Positions 1-8,238 of a stretch of DNA of 47,825 nt are shown piece after piece. The stretch covers positions 1 through 47,825 of the forward strand of contig CAYJGT010000002.1 in assembly GCA_964370035.1 (NCBI GenBank), written 5' to 3'. The translations under genes were made by a program, and so were the position numbers. This stretch comes from CAYJHC01 sp964370035 (GTDB lineage: Bacteria; Bacillota; Clostridia; Peptostreptococcales; Anaerovoracaceae). How positions within the stretch are numbered: position 1 is the stretch's first letter; each line of letters starts with the position of its first letter. The notes beneath the pieces are model-generated. The model had not been told where the DNA came from and searched no databases. It saw nothing but the letters and a program-made list of their open reading frames with translations.

Positions 1-238
1 CTTATACCAAGGTATGTTAATATTACCGACTTATTATATTCTCCTATCAAATTATGTTCCTTCCTTGTCTCCACTTAATCTCAATTTTAATTTACCTTCT
101 ATATTTAGATTGAATTATTATACGAGGTTAATTAAGTTTCAATTGAAATCATTAGTTCTTTGTATAACTTCAATATAGCGCCGGCACTAAAGAAACTATG
201 GTAAAATTCAACTCTGTTATTAACCTCAAATATAAAGA

Positions 239-823
239 TTAAATATTTTTACGAACTTTAACCCCATATAAAATCAAGTTTACTGCGATATGGGTAAATC
301 CCCCAAGGAGAATATATGTTACAACTCCCTGCAAACTTAGTCTAGCTAATATTCCAATGGCAACACCTATTCCTATAATAGAGTCAAACTGATCTGCTAC
401 AAAAAACACAATACCTTTCATCCCTCTATCAGTTTTCCCAGAACTAATATTCAATCTACGTTTAATAAAGCTATTCGGAAGCTCAAATATTACATATAGT
501 GCCCCAAATAAAAGCCCCACTAATAAGTTAAAAATAATAGTGTTTTCCCAAAAAATATATAGTTGATTATATTCTTCTAAACCTGTTACTTTCAACACTA
601 TTCCCCAAAAGACTTGCATGGCTCCTGTGATTATTATCATTCCCCAAAAGCCTACCCAAGTTTTGTTTTTTCCAAAAATAGGGCGGCCATCTTTAAGAAC
701 TCTGTGACCATCAATAGGGGTAGCATTTTCCTTATACAAATTTGTTTTTGTGAAAACCATATTTCCAATACCACCTATGATTATTGGCATAATGGTTACA
801 TACATTATAAAAATGCTCATCAT
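239..823 (-). CDS. CDP-archaeol synthase-like (CarS/DUF46 family) membrane protein
   Basis: The product has 194 residues and about five hydrophobic segments. The most conserved-looking stretch is DGRPIFGKNKTWVGF near residues 45-59, which resembles the D-G-x-x-x-x-G-x-x-K-T-W signature of the CarS/DUF46 family. Those enzymes transfer CMP from CTP to a polar lipid in the membrane, and they are related in fold to CdsA. The archaeal members act on digeranylgeranylglyceryl phosphate; what a bacterial member uses is not clear. The start codon overlaps the stop of the upstream lipid kinase gene in an ATGA arrangement, so the two are translationally coupled. A function on a phosphorylated lipid made by the neighbour is inference. 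Confidence 0.7.
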   Translation of the reverse strand: MMSIFIMYVTIMPIIIGGIGNMVFTKTNLYKENATPIDGHRVLKDGRPIFGKNKTWVGFWGMIIITGAMQVFWGIVLKVTGLEEYNQLYIFWENTIIFNLLVGLLFGALYVIFELPNSFIKRRLNISSGKTDRGMKGIVFFVADQFDSIIGIGVAIGILARLSLQGVVTYILLGGFTHIAVNLILYGVKVRKNI

Positions 824-1173
824 ATAACCTTGGGAATTAAAATAATACCTTGAGTAATAAAAAAGCCTATTCCCATAGCCAACACTCCTGCTGCCGCAAC
901 ATCTTTTAGAACCTTAATCTTATCATTATATTCTGGCTCAATAATATTTGAAACATGTTCTATTGCTGTGTTAATAAACTCTGCAGAAAATACTGTTGCA
1001 ACTGAAACGGTAAATATGCAATACTCTATCAAAGTACTTTTAAGAAGAATATTAAAAGCAAAAAATATTGCCGCTATTAAAGCATAGTATTTGAAATTTT
1101 TTTCAGTCTTAATGCCAATAGCAAAACCTATAGCTGCTCTTTTTATACTCTCTGCAAATGTCCTATTTCTCAC
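820..1173 (-). CDS. dgkA: Diacylglycerol/undecaprenol kinase family protein (DgkA-type)
   Basis: This is a small integral membrane lipid kinase with three hydrophobic helices. The signature EFINTAIE followed by KDVAAAGVL is the active-site region of the DgkA family, which in Gram-positive bacteria usually phosphorylates undecaprenol rather than diacylglycerol. I place the start at the GTG at 1173, because GAGGT lies five bases upstream; a TTG at 1185 in the same frame would add four residues but has no good ribosome site. The length, about 117 residues, is normal. It overlaps the CarS-like gene by four bases, suggesting the two act on linked lipid intermediates. Confidence 0.85.
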   Translation of the reverse strand: MRNRTFAESIKRAAIGFAIGIKTEKNFKYYALIAAIFFAFNILLKSTLIEYCIFTVSVATVFSAEFINTAIEHVSNIIEPEYNDKIKVLKDVAAAGVLAMGIGFFITQGIILIPKVI

Positions 1174-1482
1174 TAGCCACCTCAATTCTAATCCATCTTA
1201 TAGTTCCCTCTATTATCTATGAAATTCTAACAAATGTCAAACTACTCAACTGGCTCATAATTAGATATTCCCTCTAAATCAAGAGGAATACACCCTTCTT
1301 TTTTATAAACCCTTTTGCGGTAAAAGAAAAACCTATAATAAAGAGGTGATATTTCCTCATCAATAGCTTCACCTTAACTATATGAAACACTTTGAAAAAG
1401 AGCATGCTAATTTTAGCATGCCCTTTCTATAAATCGTCACATTATGTTTTTATAATTAGTATAAAATTCTTGTCTAACATTA
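1174..1482. other. Intergenic region, dgkA upstream
   Basis: About 309 bases without a gene. It contains the terminator of the DMT gene near 1393-1430 and, at about 1270-1295, a weak dyad of TCCTCT-like arms. No convincing promoter or small reading frame was found. Confidence 0.5.
1393..1430 (-). terminator. Rho-independent terminator after DMT transporter
   Basis: Arms GCATGCTAA and TTAGCATGC are perfectly complementary with almost no loop. On the minus strand they are followed by TCTTTTTC. It lies about 50 bases beyond the stop of the exporter gene at 1483. Confidence 0.75.
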
Positions 1483-2373
1483 TCAAAGTTTATCTAATTG
1501 TTTTCTTTTAATAAATCCCAACTTAGTTTCAGAACAAATAATTCCAATAAAAATTAAGGTGAACCCAATAAGCATCCTAGGTGTAGGGTGATCCATCCCA
1601 AACATTATCGAAAATATGGCACCAAATGGAGCTTCCAAAGAAAAGAAAATTGCCGCCATAGATGTAGGAGTAAATCTTTGAGAATAATTTTGTATCAAAA
1701 ATCCTAATACGGAAGGAAATATTATCAAATATCCTAATTGGAAAATTGCTTCTGACGGAATAATTGATTCAGGCATAGGCGTTGTTATAAATGCAGTTAT
1801 CCATGCAAATATGGAAAAAGCTCCAAACTGAACCACCGTAAGAGCAAATACATCTTTCCCACGCGTGAATTTTCCTACTACCACAATTGTCCATGCGAAA
1901 CAGATTCCTGCAATCAAACCAAAGATTACACCAATTTCCCCTGTTAAAGATCCGTTTAAGGATATAAATCCTATCCCAGTTAAACAAACAACACCTGCTA
2001 TTATATTATACCTATCCGGCTTCTTTTTATCCACTAACCAATACAGAAAGGGAACTATTACACAATAGATTCCGCATAGAAAGGCTGTGGTTCCAGGGGT
2101 AATTCTCTCTAAGGACATAATTTGAAAGGCATATGTAGCATATAAAAAAAAGCCCATCAAACTGCCTCTCCAAATATAGCTTAAGTCTATCTTCCTAATT
2201 TTTTTCCACATTATTATCGCTATGACAATAAAGCAACCTGTAAATCTATAGGCTAATAGCCAAAATGCAGGCAAACTATCTAAGGCATCCTTTGAAACCA
2301 CAACCGCACTACCCCATAAAATTGGTGCCAGAATCAGAAGAAATCTCATTTTTTTATTCGAGTTATTATTCAT
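1483..2373 (-). CDS. EamA/DMT-family transporter
   Basis: The 296-residue product has about ten hydrophobic segments and the two-repeat layout of the EamA (drug/metabolite transporter) family, with the typical opening motif APILWGSAVVVSKDAL near residues 16-31 and the second repeat starting around residue 145. Such proteins export or import small metabolites; the substrate cannot be read from the sequence. AAGGGG precedes the ATG. It is the last gene of the minus-strand run that begins with the acyl-CoA dehydrogenase, so it might export a product of that pathway, but the 128-base gap to the thioesterase gene leaves this open. Confidence 0.85.
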   Translation of the reverse strand: MNNNSNKKMRFLLILAPILWGSAVVVSKDALDSLPAFWLLAYRFTGCFIVIAIIMWKKIRKIDLSYIWRGSLMGFFLYATYAFQIMSLERITPGTTAFLCGIYCVIVPFLYWLVDKKKPDRYNIIAGVVCLTGIGFISLNGSLTGEIGVIFGLIAGICFAWTIVVVGKFTRGKDVFALTVVQFGAFSIFAWITAFITTPMPESIIPSEAIFQLGYLIIFPSVLGFLIQNYSQRFTPTSMAAIFFSLEAPFGAIFSIMFGMDHPTPRMLIGFTLIFIGIICSETKLGFIKRKQLDKL

Positions 2374-2501
2374 AAGAAGCCCCTTTGTTTTACAATTTTA
2401 TATCATTATTTGCTTTCTTTTTTAGATTTAACTTTTATTAACTTAAAGTTCTTGTGCTTCTAAGTTTATATTTATTAGTTGGCATTTGAATTATCTCTCT
2501 G

Positions 2502-2921
2502 TTACTTGTCCAGTTCTAATATTTCTCTCAAGGTAGGGCTTAAGGGCCTACTAACCCTGTTAGCAGCATCATAACCAACAAAAACACTTTCTAAGGTAAC
2601 TAGTATTTCTTCTTCACCTTTACGATATACTTCAAACATGACCGTAAAGCTTCGCTCACTTGACTTTAAGATATACATCCCAACCTCTATAATATCATCT
2701 GCCATTACACTTCCCATGTAGTCAATGGTATTCTTTCGGTGGCAGATTTCAGAATCTAGCTCATTTACAAGTTGAGTCGTGGTAAAGCCTCTGGATCTAA
2801 AGAAGTCTTCAAGAGTAAATTCACTGTAAATTCCATATACTGAATTGTGGACTATGCCTTGTTGATCAATTTCATTATATCTAGTTGTAATGGTTGTAAA
2901 GTGTATACAATCCTTCCTCAT
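2502..2921 (-). CDS. Hotdog-fold acyl-CoA thioesterase (4HBT/YbgC-like)
   Basis: The 139-residue product begins with the 4HBT signature TRYNEIDQQGIVHNSVY (residues 13-29). Asp19 is at the place of the catalytic acid of the 4-hydroxybenzoyl-CoA thioesterase and YbgC groups. Such enzymes hydrolyse acyl-CoA esters in the cytoplasm as oligomers. The length is normal and AAGGAG precedes the ATG. It follows the ferredoxin gene by 75 bases, downstream of two CoA-transferases. A plausible role is releasing CoA from a stalled or final intermediate of that pathway. The substrate is unknown. Confidence 0.85.
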   Translation of the reverse strand: MRKDCIHFTTITTRYNEIDQQGIVHNSVYGIYSEFTLEDFFRSRGFTTTQLVNELDSEICHRKNTIDYMGSVMADDIIEVGMYILKSSERSFTVMFEVYRKGEEEILVTLESVFVGYDAANRVSRPLSPTLREILELDK

Positions 2922-2996
2922 AATTTTCTCCTTGCTGTATAAAATATATACTTTCTCTTTTTTGCACGACTCCTCTTTTCACATCAGACAATAAAT

Positions 2997-3263
2997 CTAT
3001 TTCGTTTTATCATCTTTTTTTATTAGCGCATTGTATCTTGTAATTGCAGCTTTTGCACTGAAAGAAGGCTTTCTAATCATATGATTGAAAGCTTTGGGTA
3101 CACATATGTCAACACAATAACCACAGTTAATGCATAGCCTAAAAGAATCCGTTGTAGTAATTGGACAACCATTTCCCTCGTCACCAATTGCTTTTTGCGG
3201 ACATACAACTATACATTTTCGACACTTTATGCACTTTTCTTTATCAATAGTAAATAATTCCAT
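2997..3263 (-). CDS. 2[4Fe-4S] ferredoxin-type protein
   Basis: The 88-residue product has two CxxCxxCxxxC cluster motifs: Cys11/14/17/21 (followed by Pro) and Cys44/47/50/54. They are separated by 22 residues containing one extra cysteine (Cys33), and a basic tail of about 30 residues follows. This fits a bacterial dicluster electron carrier. Its place after two CoA-transferase genes and in the same run as an acyl-CoA dehydrogenase suggests that it takes or gives the electrons of that flavoenzyme, as FixX does for the carnitine system; this is inference. No etfAB/fixAB genes are in the window. Confidence 0.9.
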   Translation of the reverse strand: MELFTIDKEKCIKCRKCIVVCPQKAIGDEGNGCPITTTDSFRLCINCGYCVDICVPKAFNHMIRKPSFSAKAAITRYNALIKKDDKTK

Positions 3264-3318
3264 ATTTTCTGCCTTTCAGTAATAGCTATTAAGTGTTTCT
3301 CTAGTATATCACCAAATA

Positions 3319-3350
3319 CCTTGCACCACCTATAAAAGGTGGTAGCAAGG
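3319..3350. terminator. Hairpin between CoA-transferase and ferredoxin genes
   Basis: CCTTGC-CCACC pairs with GGTGG-GCAAGG around a seven-base loop. On the minus strand, where the neighbouring genes lie, the hairpin is followed by TATTTGG, a poor U-tract; the T-rich run lies on the plus strand. It may act as a partial terminator or as an mRNA-end stabiliser that sets ferredoxin expression below that of the transferases. Confidence 0.5.
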
Positions 3351-3458
3351 CCTTTATTTTTTTGCATAACATTTAACTGCTGCTAGGCTTTTAATGCGTA
3401 TGTCTTTGTTTATTCTGATTTCAACAATTTCCTTCACAAGCATTTAACCTTTTTCAGA

Positions 3459-4664
3459 TTACAGCGATCCTTGAACTACTGCCCCACAGTCTAAAAGCTC
3501 ATCAATCCTCTCTTGAGAGTATCCTTCGCCTTTTAGAACCTCAATTGACTCAGCTCCTGGAGTTATAGGCGCTGCATTATATGGGTATACAGGAGTTTTG
3601 CTGAATTGAATAGGTGTGTTTACTGCCTTCATTTTTCCAACTATTGGCTGATCTATTTCTACAATTACATCTAAATTTACAGTTTGAGGATTGTTAATAA
3701 ACTCTGCTGAAGTATTAACTGCTGAGGCAGGAACTCTAACTTCAAATAGATCATTTTCAATTTGGCGTTTATCCATTTCTTTTGTAGCCGTTTCTATTTC
3801 AGCAATAAGCTCTGCTCTATTATCTACACGCAGCTCATTATCCAGGAAACGAGGGTCAGACAAAAGCCTTGTTAGCCCTAGCTTTTCACAAGCAGCTTTC
3901 CACTCTTCTTCAGAAGTCACTGCCATTGTTACATGTCCATTTTTTGCGACAAACTCTCCAAATGGAGCATACCACGGATGATGATTCCCAGTTCTAGCCG
4001 TAAATTTTCCTTCTATTGAATGTTCAAGAACTGCTGCTTCACACATATAAAATGCACAATCAAGCATTGCAATATCTACTCTAATACCTTTTCCTGTTTT
4101 CTTCCTATTTAGCAGTGCCATTGATAGGCCTTTCAGCAGATTTAAGCCAGCCCATGTATCGCACATCGAAAATCCAGGTTTTATTGGAGCTTGACCCTCT
4201 TCCCCTGTTTGCCCAATAAGGCCACTCCTTGCCGCAGCAATTATGTCCATGCAAGGCAGGTGTGATAAAGGCCCATATGTTCCAAACCCTGCAATAGATC
4301 CATAGATCAAGTTAGGATTAACTTTAATCATTTCTTCATAACCTAAGCCAAGCTTTTCTAAAGTTCCAGATTTATAATTCTCTATAACTATGTCTACTCT
4401 AGAAACTAAGTCTAACACAACTTTCTTGCCCTCTTCCGACCTCATATCTATTGCTATACCTTTTTTTCCCCTATTATACTGGCAAAAATAAAGGCTAACA
4501 TCATTAACATAAGGACCATATTCCCTGGATAAATCTCCCCCTCCAGGTCGCTCAATTTTTATCATTTCTGCACCTAAGTCCGATAGAAGCATTCCACAAA
4601 ATGGTGCTGCTAGTACTTGTGACAAGTCTAGAATTTTTATTCCTTCAAGAGGTCTTTTTTTCAT
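3459..4664 (-). CDS. Family III CoA-transferase (CaiB/BaiF), catalytic Asp present
   Basis: The 401-residue product is full length for CaiB/BaiF (about 405). It opens with PLEGIKILDLSQVLAAPFCG, the usual family start, and has the GKGIRVDIAMLDC segment after the active site. In the stretch GFSMCDTWAGLNLLKG the aspartate is residue 169, aligning with the aspartate that forms the acyl-anhydride intermediate in formyl-CoA transferase and CaiB. The enzyme should move CoA between two carboxylic acids in the cytoplasm. It lies 73 bases after a paralogue that lacks this aspartate. Which acids it uses is unknown; the BCCT transporter next door points to a betaine-type acid. Confidence 0.92.
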   Translation of the reverse strand: MKKRPLEGIKILDLSQVLAAPFCGMLLSDLGAEMIKIERPGGGDLSREYGPYVNDVSLYFCQYNRGKKGIAIDMRSEEGKKVVLDLVSRVDIVIENYKSGTLEKLGLGYEEMIKVNPNLIYGSIAGFGTYGPLSHLPCMDIIAAARSGLIGQTGEEGQAPIKPGFSMCDTWAGLNLLKGLSMALLNRKKTGKGIRVDIAMLDCAFYMCEAAVLEHSIEGKFTARTGNHHPWYAPFGEFVAKNGHVTMAVTSEEEWKAACEKLGLTRLLSDPRFLDNELRVDNRAELIAEIETATKEMDKRQIENDLFEVRVPASAVNTSAEFINNPQTVNLDVIVEIDQPIVGKMKAVNTPIQFSKTPVYPYNAAPITPGAESIEVLKGEGYSQERIDELLDCGAVVQGSL

Positions 4665-4737
4665 TCTCTATATTTTGTACGTCCTTAAAAAATTGAAAGC
4701 TAACGTACTCTCCTTTCCTATTAATTTCTAACAGTAA

Positions 4738-5916
4738 TTAAATTACGCCTTTTTCTTGTAATTTTGACATCATAGAAGCATCAATATCTAAACTAGCATA
4801 AATTTCAGCATTATTTGCTCCCAAAATTGGCGCTGGCGGAATACTTTTCTCTACAGTCCCTAGGAATTTTACTGGCCTTCCAGGCATTTCCACATCTCCA
4901 ATCGCTGGGTTCTTAACAGTGTGAATCATATTTCTTTCTTTTAATTGAGGGTCTCCAAGGGCTTGTTCCGTAGTACCACACATTGTTCCAGGAATCAGAA
5001 TTTCATCACAAATATCCGCAAATTCTTTCATAGTGTAGTCAGCTAATAAGTCCTCGAGTTTGTCCCTAAGATCACCAAAATAATTATATCCTCTTACTGA
5101 ATTTGAGTGATATTTTTCGTCAGTAGCCCATTCTGGCTTTCCAAATCTTATAGCAAGCTTTTTCCACTGATCATCGGAGGAAGCCCCAATGGCCACATAA
5201 CCATCTTTACACTTAAGAATATCATATGGGTTTATATTAGGGTGGGCATTACCTGTTCGCATCGGATCATCTCCCGTTGCACTGTAGGTTATGACCTTAT
5301 CTTCACTAATTGCGGCTAAAGTCCCACATAAAGAAGTTTCCACTAATTGGCCTAATCCTGTATCCATAGCATCCATCAAAGCTAAAGTTATACCTGCCGA
5401 AAGAAAGCTTGCACTATATTTTTCTCCTATTGAAAATCCTATTCTTGTAGGTGGATTTTCTGGAAATCCTGTTACATGCATGGACCCAGCTTTTGCTTGG
5501 GCAATAAGTTCAATCTGAGGAAAATCCACGCCTTCTCCTTTAGATCCGTACCCTGTTGTTCTTCCATACACAATAGACGGTTTTTCTTTTGCAATATCTT
5601 CATATCCTAATCCAATTGCCTCTAACGTGCCAATTGGGAAATTTTCTAAGACAACATCTGCAGTCTGTACCAATTCTTTAAAAATCTTTTGCCCTTCTGC
5701 AGACCATAAATTTAATGTAATACTTTTCTTTCCTCTATCTCTAAAGGCTTGATGTGGGCTTGCTCCTTTTTTTAACGGAAGCATTTTGCGAAGAGGATCT
5801 CCCTCTCCAGGGGCCTCAATCTTAATCACTTCTGCCCCATAATCAGCTAACTCCATTCCTGCATATCCAGAAAGGGTCATTAGGTCTAAAACTCTAAATC
5901 CTTCTAAAGGCAACAT
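4738..5916 (-). CDS. Family III CoA-transferase paralogue with Glu at the catalytic Asp
   Basis: I place the start at 5916, where AAAAGGAG lies seven bases before an ATG; eight more in-frame codons upstream lack a ribosome site. The product has 392 residues and the CaiB/BaiF opening LPLEGFRVLDL. At the active-site position the sequence is GFSIGEKYSASFLSAG, so residue 165 is glutamate where the partner gene has aspartate. The rest of the fold appears intact. In BbsEF-type CoA-transferases two unlike family III subunits form one enzyme and only one carries the aspartate; a similar pair here is inference. It could also be a catalytically altered homodimer. Confidence 0.88.
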   Translation of the reverse strand: MLPLEGFRVLDLMTLSGYAGMELADYGAEVIKIEAPGEGDPLRKMLPLKKGASPHQAFRDRGKKSITLNLWSAEGQKIFKELVQTADVVLENFPIGTLEAIGLGYEDIAKEKPSIVYGRTTGYGSKGEGVDFPQIELIAQAKAGSMHVTGFPENPPTRIGFSIGEKYSASFLSAGITLALMDAMDTGLGQLVETSLCGTLAAISEDKVITYSATGDDPMRTGNAHPNINPYDILKCKDGYVAIGASSDDQWKKLAIRFGKPEWATDEKYHSNSVRGYNYFGDLRDKLEDLLADYTMKEFADICDEILIPGTMCGTTEQALGDPQLKERNMIHTVKNPAIGDVEMPGRPVKFLGTVEKSIPPAPILGANNAEIYASLDIDASMMSKLQEKGVI

Positions 5917-6354
5917 GTTATTTCTCCTTTTCTCATTCAAAAAGTTTCTATTTTTTAATTTTTATCAAGTTCTCATTTTTATTTATTTAACTATATAATC
6001 AAATTATTAATTTTGACAAATTCAATTCCTTTATTAAATTAACTCTTTGTCAAATTAGCACTTTGGTTGAATTCATCCATTGCTCCAACTAATTTGATTT
6101 TATTAACTTCTTTGCTAGGGGTACTGCTTAATCATGGCAGTACCCCTAACCACTTCTCACAATTAATAAACAACAACATTTTGGAGTATCATATATAATC
6201 TTTCTACAACAACCTTTGTCTCTACTAAAGCAGCATATTCCTCTTCAGCCTTTTAGTACGGTAAGTTCTTCCTTGGAAACAAAAGACGCAATACTCCTTT
6301 ATTTTTTCTGCAGCTAGACACCACTTTTTTTAGCTACTTTTTCTGCTTCATCAA
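5917..6354. other. Intercistronic region between BCCT and CoA-transferase genes
   Basis: The 438 bases hold a perfect 12-bp hairpin at 6116-6148 and, at about 6155-6354, minus-strand sequence that looks coding-like in short pieces in different frames, each broken by stops. No intact gene is visible. It could carry a decayed small gene or simply be an A-rich untranslated spacer. Confidence 0.4.
6116..6148 (-). other. 12-bp perfect intercistronic hairpin without U-tract
   Basis: TAGGGGTACTGC and its exact complement flank a nine-base loop. No T-run follows on either strand, so it is not a classical terminator. Its place between two genes of one run suggests an mRNA processing or stability element. 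Confidence 0.55.
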
Positions 6355-7986
6355 TTATTTTTGATCAATTGATTTCCCTTTTGCAACGGCCTCTTCATCA
6401 GCTTCTTTTTCTTGGAGTTCAATATTTTTTCTATGGAGCCCATTTCGAGAGTCTTCTTTAAGCCATTTGAGTAATCCTATTTCCATAATAATAACTATAA
6501 CTATAAATGGCACAGATATTATTATTGCTATGTATTTTATAGCATCAAAGCCTACATCTGTTAATACAATGCTCATAGGAATAATCGCTAGTAGTACGCA
6601 GAAGAAAATTCTCAGTAGCATAGGAGGAGTTCCCCTCTTTGTTGCTGTTTCGGCTAACGCTAATGAGGCCGAATCTAGTGATGGAACTAAGAAGCATATA
6701 ATCAATATCAGTATTGCTATTGGGCCTATTACTGCTCCCATCGGAAGTGTGCTTATAACTTCAAGTCCAACTTGCTCTGTTATACCTTCCTCTGTTACTA
6801 AACCAACTACATCTACTTCTCCATTCACAAATGTGTTAATTGAGAAGCTACCTAGAACCCCAAAGAGTATAATACTTCCTGATGTAATACCAAGCATAGT
6901 TGCTAGGGCAACTTCTCTAATTGTTCTGCCTTTAGAAACCTTAGCAATAAAGATTGCCATCATTGCTAAGTAATTAAGGTAGAATGCTTGGAAATAAATT
7001 GTCCAACCTTCAGCAAACCCGGTATTACCAATAGGGTCTGTAAATAGAGTCATTCTTATTGATTGATCAATGGTAATTCCTAGAGAGTTAACTATATTCT
7101 TAAATATAAACTCTGCTGCCCCACTAAAGAATAAAACATATAGCAAAAATATTCCGGTCAATATAGCTGCGAGGTTAGATATAACCTTCATCCCCTTATG
7201 CGTTCCTAAATATGATGTAAAGGTATAGATAAGACCGATAATTACAATTATTGCCACCTGTAACGTAGATGTAACTTCAATTCCAAAAACCCTATGAGCC
7301 GCTTCAGATGCCAAAGGAACTCCAAGGCCTAGTGAGGAACTAAGTGCACCTAATATACCAAATATAACTACAAAATCGATAACTTTTCCTATCGCTGACT
7401 TACCTTGAACTTTTTCTCCAAGCATCGCTGTACAAACAGCACTAGTTTGGAATGATGACACCTTTCTGACATACACACCATAACCTATAGCTACTGCCAA
7501 TACTGTGTACATAGCTTGATTAACAATACCCCAATGATAAAATTGATAAGGCAATGCCGTTTCTAATGCTTCTTGACTAAGCGGTTCTATTCCCAATCCA
7601 GGCGAGGTGTAGTAATATACCCACTCGTAAAAAGACCAAGCGATTGCTGATGATGCAAGTGACGCTAATATCATCATAATTATATAGCTTGAAGTACTAA
7701 ATTCTGGCTTTGTATCTCCTAGTCTAATTTTTCCGTATTTGCTAACACAAAGAAATATTGCTAATAAGAAAGTCACAAAAGTAAATACTTCAAAGAATGG
7801 CCCAAGAATAGCTATCATTTCCCAGAAAAATCCCGATATACCTCCTATAGTACCTTCCGGGTTTACTACCATAAGTATTATAAATCCAATAAGAATCACT
7901 ACACTAGTTATAACTAATCCCACTTCAACATTTGCATATTTTTTGCCATTGTTTGTTTCTATATTATTTCCTGTATCCTTGTTCAT
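6355..7986 (-). CDS. BCCT-family (betaine/carnitine/choline) transporter
   Basis: I choose the ATG at 7986, which has GGAGAG four bases upstream; the ATG four codons earlier has no ribosome site. The product is about 543 residues with twelve hydrophobic segments. The TM4-type segment WSFYEWVYYY (residues 117-126) and the end of TM8, KVSKGRTIREV, identify the BCCT family, whose members carry quaternary ammonium compounds such as carnitine and glycine betaine. In TM8 the usual W-A-W-W aromatic box reads Q-A-F-Y (within GWTIYFQAFY, residues 327-336), so two box tryptophans are replaced by Phe and Tyr. The charged C-terminal tail is about 40 residues. It is set between a strong terminator and the CoA-transferases, so it may have its own promoter. 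Confidence 0.93.
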   Translation of the reverse strand: MNKDTGNNIETNNGKKYANVEVGLVITSVVILIGFIILMVVNPEGTIGGISGFFWEMIAILGPFFEVFTFVTFLLAIFLCVSKYGKIRLGDTKPEFSTSSYIIMMILASLASSAIAWSFYEWVYYYTSPGLGIEPLSQEALETALPYQFYHWGIVNQAMYTVLAVAIGYGVYVRKVSSFQTSAVCTAMLGEKVQGKSAIGKVIDFVVIFGILGALSSSLGLGVPLASEAAHRVFGIEVTSTLQVAIIVIIGLIYTFTSYLGTHKGMKVISNLAAILTGIFLLYVLFFSGAAEFIFKNIVNSLGITIDQSIRMTLFTDPIGNTGFAEGWTIYFQAFYLNYLAMMAIFIAKVSKGRTIREVALATMLGITSGSIILFGVLGSFSINTFVNGEVDVVGLVTEEGITEQVGLEVISTLPMGAVIGPIAILILIICFLVPSLDSASLALAETATKRGTPPMLLRIFFCVLLAIIPMSIVLTDVGFDAIKYIAIIISVPFIVIVIIMEIGLLKWLKEDSRNGLHRKNIELQEKEADEEAVAKGKSIDQK

Positions 7987-8096
7987 AATTCTCTCCATTT
8001 TCCAATCTTCATATGATGGTAAAACCCCTAAGATTATAATAGTTGTAAAACCCTTTCCTATACAATCTTTTAATTTTCATCATATTCAAATTTTTA

Positions 8097-8121
8097 TTCG
8101 TCAAACTATTCAGTTCGTCAA
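8097..8121. repeat. Direct repeat upstream of the BCCT gene
   Basis: TTCGTCAA occurs twice with a 17-base period, about 110-135 bases before the transporter start. On the minus strand each copy reads TTGACGAA, which also looks like a -35 hexamer. It could be tandem promoter elements or regulator half-sites. Confidence 0.35.
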
Positions 8122-8143
8122 TATTTTCTGACAATTCTACTTT

Positions 8144-8191
8144 AAAAAAGTCCGCCTAATGACAAAGTTTTTATTTTATCAGTAGGCGGAC
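8144..8191 (-). terminator. Strong terminator after acyl-CoA dehydrogenase
   Basis: GTCCGCCTA pairs perfectly with TAGGCGGAC, and the inner bases extend the stem by about seven more pairs after one mismatch. Six T residues follow on the minus strand. It sits 48-95 bases beyond the dehydrogenase stop, inside the gene cluster, and should reduce readthrough into the transporter gene. Confidence 0.85.
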
Positions 8192-8238
8192 GAACGCTCA
8201 ATTAAAAACTACCTTCTAGCCTTTAACTGTATTCAATT

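Noticed and set aside
1..238. Possible gene or terminator at the window start
   Set aside because: No frame with a ribosome site and no clear hairpin with a T-run were found in this AT-rich stretch.
3330..3365. A T-box-like string (AAGGTGGTAGCAAGG) followed by a T-run on the plus strand
   Set aside because: The genes on both sides are on the minus strand and nothing suitable starts downstream on the plus strand. The specifier region and the other T-box elements are absent, so it is only half of an intercistronic hairpin.
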